Position numbers and translations under genes: made by a program. The notes under the pieces were generated by a model. The model was not told the DNA's origin, ran no database searches, and saw nothing but the letters and a program-made list of their open reading frames with translations. Positions 6,645-15,249 of a stretch of 20,406 bases of DNA are shown here, in pieces (positions within the stretch are counted from its first letter, which is position 1; each line of letters opens with the position of its first letter). The stretch comes from an uncultured Fibrobacter sp. GTDB taxonomy: Bacteria; Fibrobacterota; Fibrobacteria; Fibrobacterales; Fibrobacteraceae. The stretch is taken from NCBI GenBank assembly GCA_937891805.1, contig CALATK010000106.1, forward strand, positions 1-20,406, read 5' to 3'.

Positions 6645-7490
6645 ATGCCAATTGATAAGCTTCTTTTCTATCTAGATTTTCCATTTGTGCGCTATGCCAT
6701 TATAGTAGGGGTCTTGGTTTCGCTCTGCTCGTCGCTCCTGGGCGTAACCTTGGTGCTAAAACGTTACTCCTATATCGGTGACGGCCTCTCCCATGTGGCC
6801 TTCGGGGCTCTTGCCATAGCCTCGGTACTCAAGGTCACAAACAACATGCTCATTATCTTGCCCGTGACAGTTGCAGTCGCCATCCTCTTGCTCTGCACTG
6901 GTAAGAACGCTCGCATCAAGGGGGATGCCGCAGTCGCCATGGTTTCAGTCGGTGCACTTGCTATCGGTTATCTGCTGATGAACATATTTTCTACATCGGC
7001 AAATATTTCGGGCGATGTATGCACGACTCTTTTCGGCTCAACCTCGATTCTCACGCTCAAAACTGAAGAAGTCTATCTTTGCGTAATACTTTCTGCCGCA
7101 GTTCTTGCCGCCTTCGTATTATTCTATCACAAAATTTTTGCCATCACCTTCGACGAAAATTTTGCACGGGCAACCGGCGTAAACACCACGCTCTTTAACC
7201 TGCTGATAGCCATCATTGTCGCTGTCATTATCGTGCTTGCCATGAATCTGGTGGGGGCGCTTCTGGTGTCTGCCTTGGTGGTGTTTCCGGCCCTTTCGGC
7301 CATGCGCATTTTCAAGAGTTTCTTTTCGGTAACGGTCGCAGCAGCCGTTATCTCGGTGGCTTGCTCGCTAATTGGAATTCTAGTGGCTATCCTTGCAGGT
7401 ACACCCGTTGGCTCCACCATTGTTGCCGCCGACATTTTTGCTTTCGGAATATGCTACGGGACCAGCTTGATTCGCAACAGGGAAAGCTGA
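6645..7490 (+). CDS. znuB: Zinc ABC transporter permease
   Basis: A 281-residue inner-membrane permease of the ABC-3 family with about eight hydrophobic helices. Early residues YSYIGDGLSHVAFGALA (about 41-57) match the conserved segment after helix 1, and the later MNLVGALLVSALVVFPALSA is the typical helix 6 signature of metal-transport permeases. It forms the channel through which ZnuC drives zinc released by ZnuA. ATG 6645 is the only reasonable start, yet the nearest Shine-Dalgarno sequence (AAGGAG, 6608-6613) is 31 bases away with the copy B hairpin in between; folding of the hairpin would leave 11 bases between them. The next gene starts one base after the stop, so they are co-translated. 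Confidence 0.93.
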   Translation: MPIDKLLFYLDFPFVRYAIIVGVLVSLCSSLLGVTLVLKRYSYIGDGLSHVAFGALAIASVLKVTNNMLIILPVTVAVAILLLCTGKNARIKGDAAVAMVSVGALAIGYLLMNIFSTSANISGDVCTTLFGSTSILTLKTEEVYLCVILSAAVLAAFVLFYHKIFAITFDENFARATGVNTTLFNLLIAIIVAVIIVLAMNLVGALLVSALVVFPALSAMRIFKSFFSVTVAAAVISVACSLIGILVAILAGTPVGSTIVAADIFAFGICYGTSLIRNRES

Positions 7491-7491
7491 T

Positions 7492-7917
7492 ATGAGAAAA
7501 ATAATCTTCTTGTTGTTGCTTGCGATGGTCGTTTTTTCTAACGCAAAAGAACCGGGCACGTCGCCTAAAATAGACATCAACCTCGCCAAAATGAGCAGCA
7601 CGATGGTCTATGCCCAGGTCTATCAGATGGTGACCGATCCTTCAAAATTTGTCGGCAAGAGAATCAAGATGAAAGGTGTATTTTCCACTTATTATGACGA
7701 AGAAACGAAACGCCGCTTCTTCGGTTGTGTCATCGCTGATGCCCTAGCCTGTTGTTCACAGGGACTCGCCTTTGAACTTTTGAAACCCCGAAAATATCCT
7801 GAACAATACCCCGCTGAAAGTGACCCCATCACCATTGAGGGCGATTTCGATTACGAAAAAGACGAAGAGGCTGGCGGTTTTCCCATTATTCGTAACGCCA
7901 TCATGAGAAACGATTAA
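7492..7917 (+). CDS. Secreted zinc-cluster protein of unknown function with Cys-Cys motif
   Basis: A 141-residue protein with a clear signal peptide (residues 1-18, cut near SNA-KE) and no other membrane helix, so it should be periplasmic. The mature part has a short beta-rich look (KRIKMKGVFSTYY, PITIEGDFDYEK) that suggests an OB-like barrel, with three cysteines at 79, 87 and 88 (FFGCVIADALACCSQG) that could hold metal. I recall similar proteins with a CCSQG motif beside znuABC in clostridia, but cannot name a family. It begins one base after the znuB stop and has GGGAAAG as ribosome site, so it is surely part of the operon. A role in periplasmic zinc handling is inference. Confidence 0.8.
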   Translation: MRKIIFLLLLAMVVFSNAKEPGTSPKIDINLAKMSSTMVYAQVYQMVTDPSKFVGKRIKMKGVFSTYYDEETKRRFFGCVIADALACCSQGLAFELLKPRKYPEQYPAESDPITIEGDFDYEKDEEAGGFPIIRNAIMRND

Positions 7918-7942
7918 TTATCACTAGCGGATAAAAGAGAAA

Positions 7943-8209
7943 GTGAAAATTTTCAAGACCATAATCGTTGCGTTCGTGGTGGCAGGCCTACTCTCTATTG
8001 CGCAGCACCATCACGATGATTTTGACGATCACGATGAGTGCCTGGTCTGTGCATTGGTACAAAATGGTCTTGATTATAATGGAGATGTTCCCGATGTCGC
8101 TGTATTTTTGATAGTTGTCGGTGAACTTGCATGCGAAATCCGCATCTTCAAGAAAAATCCTCTTTTTCATTTTTCGAGGCCCCGCGCCCCGCCCATCCTC
8201 TCGGTATAA
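7943..8209 (+). CDS. Small membrane protein with His/Asp/Cys metal-like motif
   Basis: An 88-residue protein from a GTG start, 25 bases after the previous stop, preceded by AGAGAAA. It has two hydrophobic segments (about residues 4-20 and 51-66). Just after the first is HHHDDFDDHDECLVC (residues 22-36), with three His in a row, an acidic run and a CxxC, which looks like a metal-binding site at the membrane surface. The C-terminal tail is basic and Pro-rich (HFSRPRAPPILSV). No family recognised, though DUF2946-like small proteins share an H...CxxC layout. The setting in a zinc cluster points to zinc binding or sensing. The start could be disputed, but the frame is open and hydrophobicity is as expected for a real gene. 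Confidence 0.65.
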   Translation: MKIFKTIIVAFVVAGLLSIAQHHHDDFDDHDECLVCALVQNGLDYNGDVPDVAVFLIVVGELACEIRIFKKNPLFHFSRPRAPPILSV

Positions 8210-8258
8210 CTTCTAAAAAACATTGACCGTAACATCCTTTTTTGCCTTGCGAAAATCG

Positions 8259-8334
8259 CTAGGTGTTTTGGAGTTTTGTCCGCATTTTTTTGCGGATGAA
8301 ATTGTTACACCCTAGAACCATCCATTGCGATGGA
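8259..8334 (+). other. Possible structured mRNA leader before the zinc lipoprotein
   Basis: In the 147-base gap between two operon genes, CTAGGTGT (8259-8266) can pair with ACACCCTAG (8307-8315, one bulge), enclosing a hairpin TCCGCA-T6-TGCGGA (8279-8296). A second hairpin TCCAT-TGCG-ATGGA follows (8321-8334), 22 bases before the ATG. No known riboswitch motif is seen. It may regulate or protect the distal genes. Confidence 0.4.
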
Positions 8335-8356
8335 CGAACAAACAACCGAGTAAAAA

Positions 8357-8872
8357 ATGAATTTTATCAAGAAATTTTTCTTTGCCTTTTGTGGCATTGC
8401 CCTTAGCGTATTCTTCGCCGCCTGCGGTGACAGCAATAGTGCCTCCACTGACCAGCATGAACATTTTGAGGTAGAAGGCTGGAGCCTCTACTGGCCAGAC
8501 TACACCTTGGCATACAGCGTATATCGCGGCAAGGTTGATACAGACCATAAAGAGCTTCATGTAAACGCAAATTGCCTGAGCGAACATCTGAACATTAAGT
8601 TCCTTGACGACAACAAGAAAGAAGTTTCGGGACCTAATGACAACGAGCATTCCCTTGGCTGGACCGTGGGCGACGAAAAGATTCTCGATATCGAATGGGA
8701 AGGCGGCTGGGGTTTCCACCTGAAAGGTGTCAAGGAAGGTGAAACGACGTTGATACTTAAGGTGAACCATCATGATCACGCTGACGCACGTACTCCGGAA
8801 ATCAAGGTCGTTGTTGAAAAGGCTTTGAAGGCCGAAGAATGCCCGTTCCAGGAAGACGAAGATGAAGAATAG
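8357..8872 (+). CDS. His-rich lipoprotein, probable zinc-binding partner of the TonB receptor
   Basis: A 171-residue lipoprotein with lipobox FFAAC (C23) followed by Gly-Asp. The mature protein has a His cluster near its start (DQHEHFEVEGW), a middle region that reads as beta strands (GWTVGDEKILDIEWEGGWGFHLKGVKEGETTLILKVNHHDH in several segments) resembling an Ig-like or cupredoxin-like sandwich, a second His/Asp cluster (NHHDHADARTPEI) and a very acidic tail. Its ATG lacks a strong ribosome site. It overlaps the TonB receptor gene by 11 bases, so the two are co-translated, and it most likely sits in the outer membrane or periplasm, passing or capturing zinc near that receptor. Zinc binding is inferred from composition and context. 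Confidence 0.8.
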   Translation: MNFIKKFFFAFCGIALSVFFAACGDSNSASTDQHEHFEVEGWSLYWPDYTLAYSVYRGKVDTDHKELHVNANCLSEHLNIKFLDDNKKEVSGPNDNEHSLGWTVGDEKILDIEWEGGWGFHLKGVKEGETTLILKVNHHDHADARTPEIKVVVEKALKAEECPFQEDEDEE

Positions 8873-10862
8873 CCTTATTAGGGCTTCTATGGGGAGCCTC
8901 CTTCTAGGGGGCTTCCTTCATTTTGCTTTAGCTCAAAACGTTTCCCAAGATTCAGACCAAGATTACATACAGGATTTAGGAAGTACGGTAGTGCAGGCGC
9001 AAAAGCCGACGCACGCAATTTTGGAAGGTTTGAGGGAAGACGAAGACTTAAAAGGAGATAGACTCGATCGCAGTATTTCAACAACAATTGCAGAGACTGT
9101 CAAAAATGAGCCCGATGTCGCCATTCGTTCCATGGGGCCAGCCGCAGCACGCCCCGTTATCAAGGGACTTTCAGGAAGCCACGTTGAATTGACCGAAGAC
9201 GGTGCCTTTTGCGGAGACATGAGCGCCACATCGCCAGACCATGCCGTCGCATCAGAAGTCTTAACTGCACACAAATTGCGAGTGCTACGTGGTCCGCACA
9301 TTTTGACCCATTCTTTTTCGGCCGCGGGTGGAGTGATTCAAGTAGAACGTAGCGATATTCCCTTTGGTGATTCTCTCTATCATGGTTATGTCACGGGATA
9401 TTCTGAAAGTGCACAACTGGGTTTCGCAACAGCTGTTGGCACAAATGTGTCACTCAATGGTTTGTCCATAAAGGGGGATTTTTCGGCTCGCCGCATGGGC
9501 GATATGGAAACACCCGATGGAATGCTCGAAAACACGGATATTGAAAATGGAAGCGGGGCCGTGGGCGCCGCATACGCCTTGGGCCGTTTTCGTATAGGAG
9601 TCTCTTACCGCTGGTTCAATAGCGACTACGGAATTCCCGGTGGATTCATTGGCGGGCATCCGAACGGTGTGGACATCGAAATGTGGAAGCGTGACTTGAC
9701 GTTGCGCGGACTTTATTTGCCGGCCAATGATAGCCGCGACACTCTGAATGTCTCGTTACGTGTCAACCGCTATCATCATAAGGAGTTTGAAGGAAAGAAG
9801 GGGGCGGTGGGGGCCGAGTTTGCTGTAAATCAAGAGAACATACGTTTAGAAAAATTTCTGGCAAGTCTCGGTCCCCTTTTTGGAATTCGTCTGGGCGCAG
9901 AATTGGAACGCCGCTGGATTGAAATGGGCGGCTATGTCTTTACTCCACCGACTCGGTCGTATGCGGGTTCCGCGTTTGCAGTCGCCAGCATGAGTGGGTG
10001 GCGCGGGCTTGAAATTACGCTTTCGGGGCGGCTAGGCGGGGCTTTCTTGCGCCCGAGTGAAAGCGTTGTCGCCGACAAGGATGCCATTGAAGACCGCAAT
10101 TTCGGTTTGTTGGCTTTTGATGTAGAACTCTCGCAGCGCGTCGGCGTGGGCAAATTCTTGACGCTGGATGTATTTAGGACCACGCGGGCGCCGACGATCG
10201 AAGAACTTTACAACCAAGGACCGCATCTTGCCGCCTACACCTATGAGTGCGGCAACCACAGGCTGGACGCCGAAAGTGGCTACGGCAGTGAACTTGAATA
10301 CCGCTCTTACGGCGATTTATTCAACTGGCGCGCGACCGCTCACGCCACCTATTTCTTGAACTATCTCGCGCCCCGCGCCACCGGAGACACCAATTGGTCG
10401 CAGCTGCTCCCCATCTATCAAGTCAGCGGAGACGAAGCGTTCCTTTTTGGCGGCAGCGCCTCTGTCGAGACCGTGTCAGAACAGGGAATATATGCGACTA
10501 CCTCGGCAAGTTATGTACGCGGCATGTATCGCAACGCCTACTGGAGTGACATACCCCAAATTCCACCCTTCAAGTTTTACGGCGAACTTGCCTACATCTG
10601 GGAACATGTACGCTCCGGTGTGTACACGAACATCGCCCTTGCTCAGCACAAAGTTGACCGCTACGAAGTGAGCACACCTGGCTACATCACCTTCGGAATG
10701 CTTCTGGAATTTCGATGGTCGCTTGCGCTCGCACGTTACAGCCTTGTTTTTCACGCAGACAACATCTTTGATGCTGATGTACGCAACCACCTGTCGCGCT
10801 TAAAAACAGTAATGCCAGAAAAGGGTCGAAATTTCAGCATGCTTGTGAAAGTGGAATGGTAA
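8862..10862 (+). CDS. znuD: ZnuD-like TonB-dependent outer-membrane zinc receptor
   Basis: A 666-residue outer-membrane receptor with a signal peptide (cut near A24) and a TonB-box-like stretch (LGSTVVQAQ, 39-47). The plug domain (about 68-162) has TIAETVKNEPDVAIRSMG, RPVIKGLSGSHVEL, SPDHAVASEV and LRVLRGP, which together are the hallmark of the ZnuD branch of TonB receptors. A 22-strand barrel follows and ends in VKVEW with the terminal aromatic residue. An unusual Cys (C117, GAFCGDM) lies in the plug, where most relatives have no Cys. The start overlaps the lipoprotein gene by 11 bases, and GGAAG is placed upstream. ZnuD-type receptors move zinc or zinc-chelates into the periplasm using TonB energy. 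The symbol is by similarity of plug motifs and location in a zur operon. Confidence 0.85.
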   Translation: MKNSLIRASMGSLLLGGFLHFALAQNVSQDSDQDYIQDLGSTVVQAQKPTHAILEGLREDEDLKGDRLDRSISTTIAETVKNEPDVAIRSMGPAAARPVIKGLSGSHVELTEDGAFCGDMSATSPDHAVASEVLTAHKLRVLRGPHILTHSFSAAGGVIQVERSDIPFGDSLYHGYVTGYSESAQLGFATAVGTNVSLNGLSIKGDFSARRMGDMETPDGMLENTDIENGSGAVGAAYALGRFRIGVSYRWFNSDYGIPGGFIGGHPNGVDIEMWKRDLTLRGLYLPANDSRDTLNVSLRVNRYHHKEFEGKKGAVGAEFAVNQENIRLEKFLASLGPLFGIRLGAELERRWIEMGGYVFTPPTRSYAGSAFAVASMSGWRGLEITLSGRLGGAFLRPSESVVADKDAIEDRNFGLLAFDVELSQRVGVGKFLTLDVFRTTRAPTIEELYNQGPHLAAYTYECGNHRLDAESGYGSELEYRSYGDLFNWRATAHATYFLNYLAPRATGDTNWSQLLPIYQVSGDEAFLFGGSASVETVSEQGIYATTSASYVRGMYRNAYWSDIPQIPPFKFYGELAYIWEHVRSGVYTNIALAQHKVDRYEVSTPGYITFGMLLEFRWSLALARYSLVFHADNIFDADVRNHLSRLKTVMPEKGRNFSMLVKVEW

Positions 10863-10935
10863 TGCTGTACTTGTTTTTTGTGTGTTAGAATTAAGGTACC
10901 CGAAAAATCTTTTTTTGTGTATAAACGTTTCTTTG

Positions 10936-10969
10936 CCGCCGACATTGTTACATTCGGCGGTTTCTATTT
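10936..10969 (+). terminator. Terminator of the zinc cluster
   Basis: CCGCCGA (10936-10942) and TCGGCGG (10954-10960) form a perfect 7-pair stem with an 11-base loop, followed by TTTCTATTT. The U-tract is broken by C and A, so it is a moderate terminator. It stands 73 bases after the receptor stop. Confidence 0.65.
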
Positions 10970-11017
10970 GTTAAGTTTGGTTAGTCAGAACCACTAAAAA
11001 AAACGACACTTTGCTCT

Positions 11018-11275
11018 ATGGATAATTGTCCTCACTGCGGCGCCGAATTAAAGCAAGGCGCAAAATTCTGCCCCCATTGCGGGAGCGACGCCGACACCGG
11101 CTGGAAGGAAGGCGCGGAATTTAGCGACCTGGAAACGCCGGATTACGACGAGATTGTGGAAAACGAGTTCGGCACGGACGAATACGGCAACAAGAAGAAA
11201 AAGGCGAACCCGCTCGCCATTGCAGCTGCGGTGATTGTAGCCCTCGCCTTTATTGCGGCATTTATCCTGCACTAG
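11018..11275 (+). CDS. Small zinc-ribbon protein with C-terminal membrane anchor
   Basis: An 85-residue protein. The N-terminus is a typical zinc ribbon, with CPHC (residues 4-7) and CPHC (18-21), followed by an acidic linker (about 30-56), a run of Lys (KKKKANP) and one hydrophobic helix (about 65-84) that ends the chain. Such tail-anchored ribbons are common but mostly uncharacterised; the ribbon should face the cytoplasm. It lies beyond the zinc-cluster terminator with a 155-base gap, so it probably has its own promoter, though I could not find a clear one and there is no Shine-Dalgarno sequence. Its TAG overlaps the TAG of the convergent histidine kinase through the palindrome CTAG (11272-11275). 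Confidence 0.75.
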   Translation: MDNCPHCGAELKQGAKFCPHCGSDADTGWKEGAEFSDLETPDYDEIVENEFGTDEYGNKKKKANPLAIAAAVIVALAFIAAFILH

Positions 11276-14200
11276 GCAAGGGTCTTTTCCAGCTCCTTAA
11301 TGGTCTCCCCCGCTTCCGTGAAGTCATAGTCACCAATCTGGTCTTTCAACTTCTTGAGCAGAGCCTCTTGAGCGGAGCTGAACGCAATATCCTTGATGGG
11401 TTCAAAGTCCCGCTTGCACATGGTGGCAGAGCAGGCATCCACATGCAGCTTAAGATTTTCCAGAACGGCCTTCAGTTTTTCTGCAGCCTGGGGGTCGGTC
11501 TTCTTGGAACTCGTGTCTTCCTTTTCGGAATTCATGTCGGCAAGAACCTTCGATAGAGCCTCTACCAACTTTTTAAGGGCTTCTTCAAAGGCAATGAGTT
11601 CGTTGAAGTTCTTCTGCTTATTCAGTAACGAATTTTCTAACGCAAGCCCTAGTTTCTGGACATTGGCAGCTCCGATAGTACCAGACAAGCCTTTGATGGT
11701 GTGAGCGATTCTTGCGGCGTCTTCGTACTTGGAGGCTTCTACGAACCTTCGTAAATCCTGGGCCTTGCTTCCGTAATCGTTGACAAAGCCCTGTACAATC
11801 CTAAGGTATAGAGTCCTGTTGTTGTTGACGTGATAGAGGCCTGCAGAAATATCAAAGTCCGGAATCTTCTGGAACCTGGCGGCAAAGTCCTTGTCGTCAG
11901 AAGAAAGCTGTACAGAATCAGACGACACCACCGTAGTGGTCGTCTGGGTTTCAGCCGTTTCGGAAGCAATCGGCAGGAACTTCGCCATTTCTTCGTAAAG
12001 AACAGTGGGGTCAATGGGTTTTACGATATGGGCGTTCATGCCCGCTTCGAAACATTCTTCCTTGTCTTTCTGGAAAGCTCGGGCACTCATGGCAAGAATC
12101 GGGACTTTCTGGAAATACTCTTCCTTCTTTTCACGAATCAGCTTGGTGGCCGTCAAACCGTCCATAATGGGCATCTGGATATCCATCAGCACCAGGTCAA
12201 AGGAATTGGGCTTCAAAAGCTCAATCGCTTCTTTACCGTTGTTGGCAATCATGGCGGTAAGTCCCACACTGCTCAACAAGGAAACGGCCAGTTCCTGGTT
12301 CATCTTGTTGTCTTCGACAAGCAACACCTTGGCATCCTTGAAGTAAATCTTGCGTTTTTCCTTCTTGACGGCCTTTTGGTAAACCGGTTTTTCTCCGACG
12401 GCCTCCTGCATTGCCGTGAGCAGCGAACTGATCTGGATTGGCTTGGCAAGACAGCTGTTGAACCCGATTTCTTCGGCATGGATACGGTTGCTTTCTTCGA
12501 AATGCAAGGGGTGCATCAAAATCTTGGGAATTGTCAGCATGTTTGCAGGCAGGCCCTTCACAAAGTTGAAGCCATCCGAAATGGGCATCTGGTAATCCAC
12601 GATAAAGATATCGTAGGGAGCCTCCCCTGCCGATTCATGCGCCTGAATCAGGTCGATAGCCTCGTCAACAGAGCAGGCCTCTTCCACAACGCAACGGAAC
12701 TTTTCAAGGGTGTGACGCAACACGGAACGAAGGTTCGCGCAGTCATCTACAAGTAGAATGTTCTTGTTCTGGAAGGAGTGGACCGATTTCCACTTGGGAG
12801 CGCCCACCTTGGGCGCAATGGGAAGCGTTATGGTAAAGTAGAATCGCGAGCCCACGCCGGAGGTGCTTTCCACCTTAAGCTGCCCGCCCATCAGTTCTAC
12901 CAGGGACTTGGAAATCACAAGGCCAAGGCCTGTTCCGCCGTACTTGCGCGTGGTTGAACCATCTGCCTGAGTGAAGGCGTTGAACAGGCGCTTCAGCTGT
13001 TCCGGAGTCATGCCGATACCTGTATCCTTGACGCTGAAGGCCAGCTGGACATGGGTATCTGTCATCTTTTCCATCTGCACTTGAAGGGTGATGTCGCCTT
13101 TTTCCGTAAACTTCGTCGCGTTGTTCACCAGGTTGGTGAAAATCTGGGAAAGGCGAAGAGGGTCACCCATCAAGGTTTCTGGAATTTCAGGGTCCACATC
13201 TACAATCAGCTCGATAGGACGCCCCGTAATACGGACTTCGGCCAAGGCGGCCACCTCGCTGATGGTGTCTTGCAGCACGAACTGAATGACTTCCAGCTCC
13301 TGTTTCTTGGCCTCGATTTTCGAGAAGTCCAGAATGTTGTTGATGATACCCAGCAGAGACTTTGCGGCACTGCTGATACGGTCCACAAAGCTGTGCTGCC
13401 GCTCGGAAAGTTCCGTTTCTGAAATCAGGTGTGCCATACCGATGATGGCATTCATGGGCGTACGGATTTCGTGGCTCATGTTGGCCAAAAACTCGCTCTT
13501 GGCCTGAGTGGCCTGTTCTGCAATCTCGCGGGCCTCCACCACTTCGGAAATATCCACCATGGAAAGCATATAGCCCACCACAGATTCCTGGACCTTCAAA
13601 GTCACGGCCTCACCACGGAACCAGATTTCACCCTTGCCGTCCTGTGAATTCAGCGAGAAGGAGTCTTTCCAGATTTCTTGCTTGGTAAACGAATTGCCGA
13701 TCGATTTTACGATATCTTCGGGCAAACCACACGAAATCAAATCATCAAGGGAATAACCGATGAGCTTACGCCATTCCTGACCAAAGACATCGGCCAGCTG
13801 CTTGGACATATACTTGATGTGGCGAGTCCTGTCGAAGATAATCAGCAGGGAACGGTCCGCCGACAGCATGATGGTATCCAAGATAGTATCCTTCTGGATG
13901 CCGCTGGTCTCATCGGTAATCATGAACAGGTAGCGGATACTTCCGTCGTCTTCCACCAGCAACTGAAAGAATACATTCCACCAGGATTCTTCCCCGTTTG
14001 GGCTTGTGACCTTCACAATGGTCTTGCGTTCGCTGGGATGGAGTTCTCCGCCCATGGCCACCTTGCGGGCGAACTTTTCGAATTCCTCGCCCGGAAAAAA
14101 TTTCCAAAGGATTTCACCCTTGATATCATCACCATTGTTCAAAAAATCAATAATGTTGGCACTGGCGTGGAGAATATCGAAGGAATCGTTGGTCAGAATC

Positions 14201-15249
14201 AAACTGAAATTAGGTGTAGCAAGCAGTGTGTCGAACAGAGTACTGGAACTGACGCTCTCATTCAAGTCTTTTTCGATAAGCCATTTGAAAAGAAGGTGCC
14301 CAGCAACGGAGGCAATAATCATCATGAAAAGGACTGCCAATGTCACAAGGAGCATGATGGCATTCAAGTCTTCACGAAGCTTGGACACCACCTTGTTCTG
14401 CTGGATAACGTGTATGGCATACATGGGAGCCTTGGTCATGGGAGTCACCATGAACACATAGTTCTGGTGACGAGAATTGGCCCGTTCAAAGCGGAATACC
14501 TTTCCGTAGTTCAAAGAGTCGGTATTAAAACCTTCTAAAGCAAGGTCACGAAGTTCCTGGATTGTGTCCAGCTCGATTTTTTTGACATTGGTCTCGTAGG
14601 GGAAATAGGTATATACCGTTTCGTTATCGTTTCCCATAAGGATAGTGACACCACCCTCTTCCCTTGCAATGCTGGAAATCAGGGAACGAATCTTTTGCAG
14701 GTCGATATCTTCGGCCACGACTCCGCGAATCTGCTTGTCCTTGTCCCAAAGCGGGGCGGAAATGGATAAGACGTTTTTCTTGAGGGCGGGCTTGATATAC
14801 GGCCCTGTCAAGGCTACGCCCTTGTTACGGGATGCCTCCAGATACCAGGACTTGGTTCGGACTTCGGAAACCGTTTTTTCCAGTTTATCCCCAAGGGCGC
14901 TCATGTATTCGCCGTTGGAGAATCCGTAATAGACATCGGAAATGTCCTCGTCTTCTTGCTGTTGCTTTGCAAGAACGGAGCGTAAGGATGCTTTTCCCGT
15001 CTGTTGAACCTTTTTCTGGAATTTGGAAAAATCTTCCTGCTTGTCCTGCAAGTACTGTTCACACTGCCGGATGTTTTTCTTGAAGCTGTTTTCGGTACTG
15101 CTGTAGGCGCTAGAAATCAGGGTGGACTTGATATAGAAAAAGAATATGAGGATAAGGGCCACCGTGGCAATGAGCACGGGAACCATATAGACAAGGGAAA
15201 TTCGCCAGTTCAGTTGACGGCGCTTATCATTTAGCGAATTATTACTCAA
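11272..15249 (-). CDS. Hybrid sensor histidine kinase (dCache-like, PAS x2, HisKA, HATPase, REC x2, HPt)
   Basis: A 1325-residue membrane sensor kinase. Order of parts: membrane helix (about 19-40), periplasmic sensor of Cache type (41-290, with [18 protein letters not shown] and [20 protein letters not shown]), second helix (about 297-324), two PAS-like domains (340-450, 460-570), HisKA with H593 in [10 protein letters not shown], HATPase with N-box around 707-715, DTGIGM (742-747) and GGTGLGL (771-777), a first receiver (D885, K936), a second receiver (D1023, K1077), and HPt with H1183 in AHTIKG, then a helical tail to 1325. It is a full internal phosphorelay. In the first receiver the conserved Ser/Thr is replaced by H913 (KILMHPL), so signalling from it may be altered. 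The start is TTG: its TTGA overlaps the stop of the HD-GYP regulator gene upstream, with GAAGGAA as ribosome site. Confidence 0.93.
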   Translation of the reverse strand: MSNNSLNDKRRQLNWRISLVYMVPVLIATVALILIFFFYIKSTLISSAYSSTENSFKKNIRQCEQYLQDKQEDFSKFQKKVQQTGKASLRSVLAKQQQEDEDISDVYYGFSNGEYMSALGDKLEKTVSEVRTKSWYLEASRNKGVALTGPYIKPALKKNVLSISAPLWDKDKQIRGVVAEDIDLQKIRSLISSIAREEGGVTILMGNDNETVYTYFPYETNVKKIELDTIQELRDLALEGFNTDSLNYGKVFRFERANSRHQNYVFMVTPMTKAPMYAIHVIQQNKVVSKLREDLNAIMLLVTLAVLFMMIIASVAGHLLFKWLIEKDLNESVSSSTLFDTLLATPNFSLILTNDSFDILHASANIIDFLNNGDDIKGEILWKFFPGEEFEKFARKVAMGGELHPSERKTIVKVTSPNGEESWWNVFFQLLVEDDGSIRYLFMITDETSGIQKDTILDTIMLSADRSLLIIFDRTRHIKYMSKQLADVFGQEWRKLIGYSLDDLISCGLPEDIVKSIGNSFTKQEIWKDSFSLNSQDGKGEIWFRGEAVTLKVQESVVGYMLSMVDISEVVEAREIAEQATQAKSEFLANMSHEIRTPMNAIIGMAHLISETELSERQHSFVDRISSAAKSLLGIINNILDFSKIEAKKQELEVIQFVLQDTISEVAALAEVRITGRPIELIVDVDPEIPETLMGDPLRLSQIFTNLVNNATKFTEKGDITLQVQMEKMTDTHVQLAFSVKDTGIGMTPEQLKRLFNAFTQADGSTTRKYGGTGLGLVISKSLVELMGGQLKVESTSGVGSRFYFTITLPIAPKVGAPKWKSVHSFQNKNILLVDDCANLRSVLRHTLEKFRCVVEEACSVDEAIDLIQAHESAGEAPYDIFIVDYQMPISDGFNFVKGLPANMLTIPKILMHPLHFEESNRIHAEEIGFNSCLAKPIQISSLLTAMQEAVGEKPVYQKAVKKEKRKIYFKDAKVLLVEDNKMNQELAVSLLSSVGLTAMIANNGKEAIELLKPNSFDLVLMDIQMPIMDGLTATKLIREKKEEYFQKVPILAMSARAFQKDKEECFEAGMNAHIVKPIDPTVLYEEMAKFLPIASETAETQTTTTVVSSDSVQLSSDDKDFAARFQKIPDFDISAGLYHVNNNRTLYLRIVQGFVNDYGSKAQDLRRFVEASKYEDAARIAHTIKGLSGTIGAANVQKLGLALENSLLNKQKNFNELIAFEEALKKLVEALSKVLADMNSEKEDTSSKKTDPQAAEKLKAVLENLKLHVDACSATMCKRDFEPIKDIAFSSAQEALLKKLKDQIGDYDFTEAGETIKELEKTLA

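Noticed and set aside
8246..8258. Possible third Zur box, TTGCGAAAATCGC
   Set aside because: The half-sites are 3 bases apart rather than 5, and the outer A/T arms do not match the operators at 4371 and 4405.
8259..8334. Cobalamin or other known riboswitch ahead of the lipoprotein-receptor pair
   Set aside because: None of the conserved boxes of cobalamin, TPP or other common riboswitches can be seen; only simple hairpins.
11830..12756. Long plus-strand open frame, and another at 13678-14538
   Set aside because: Both are antisense to the hybrid kinase, whose domains are complete across these stretches.
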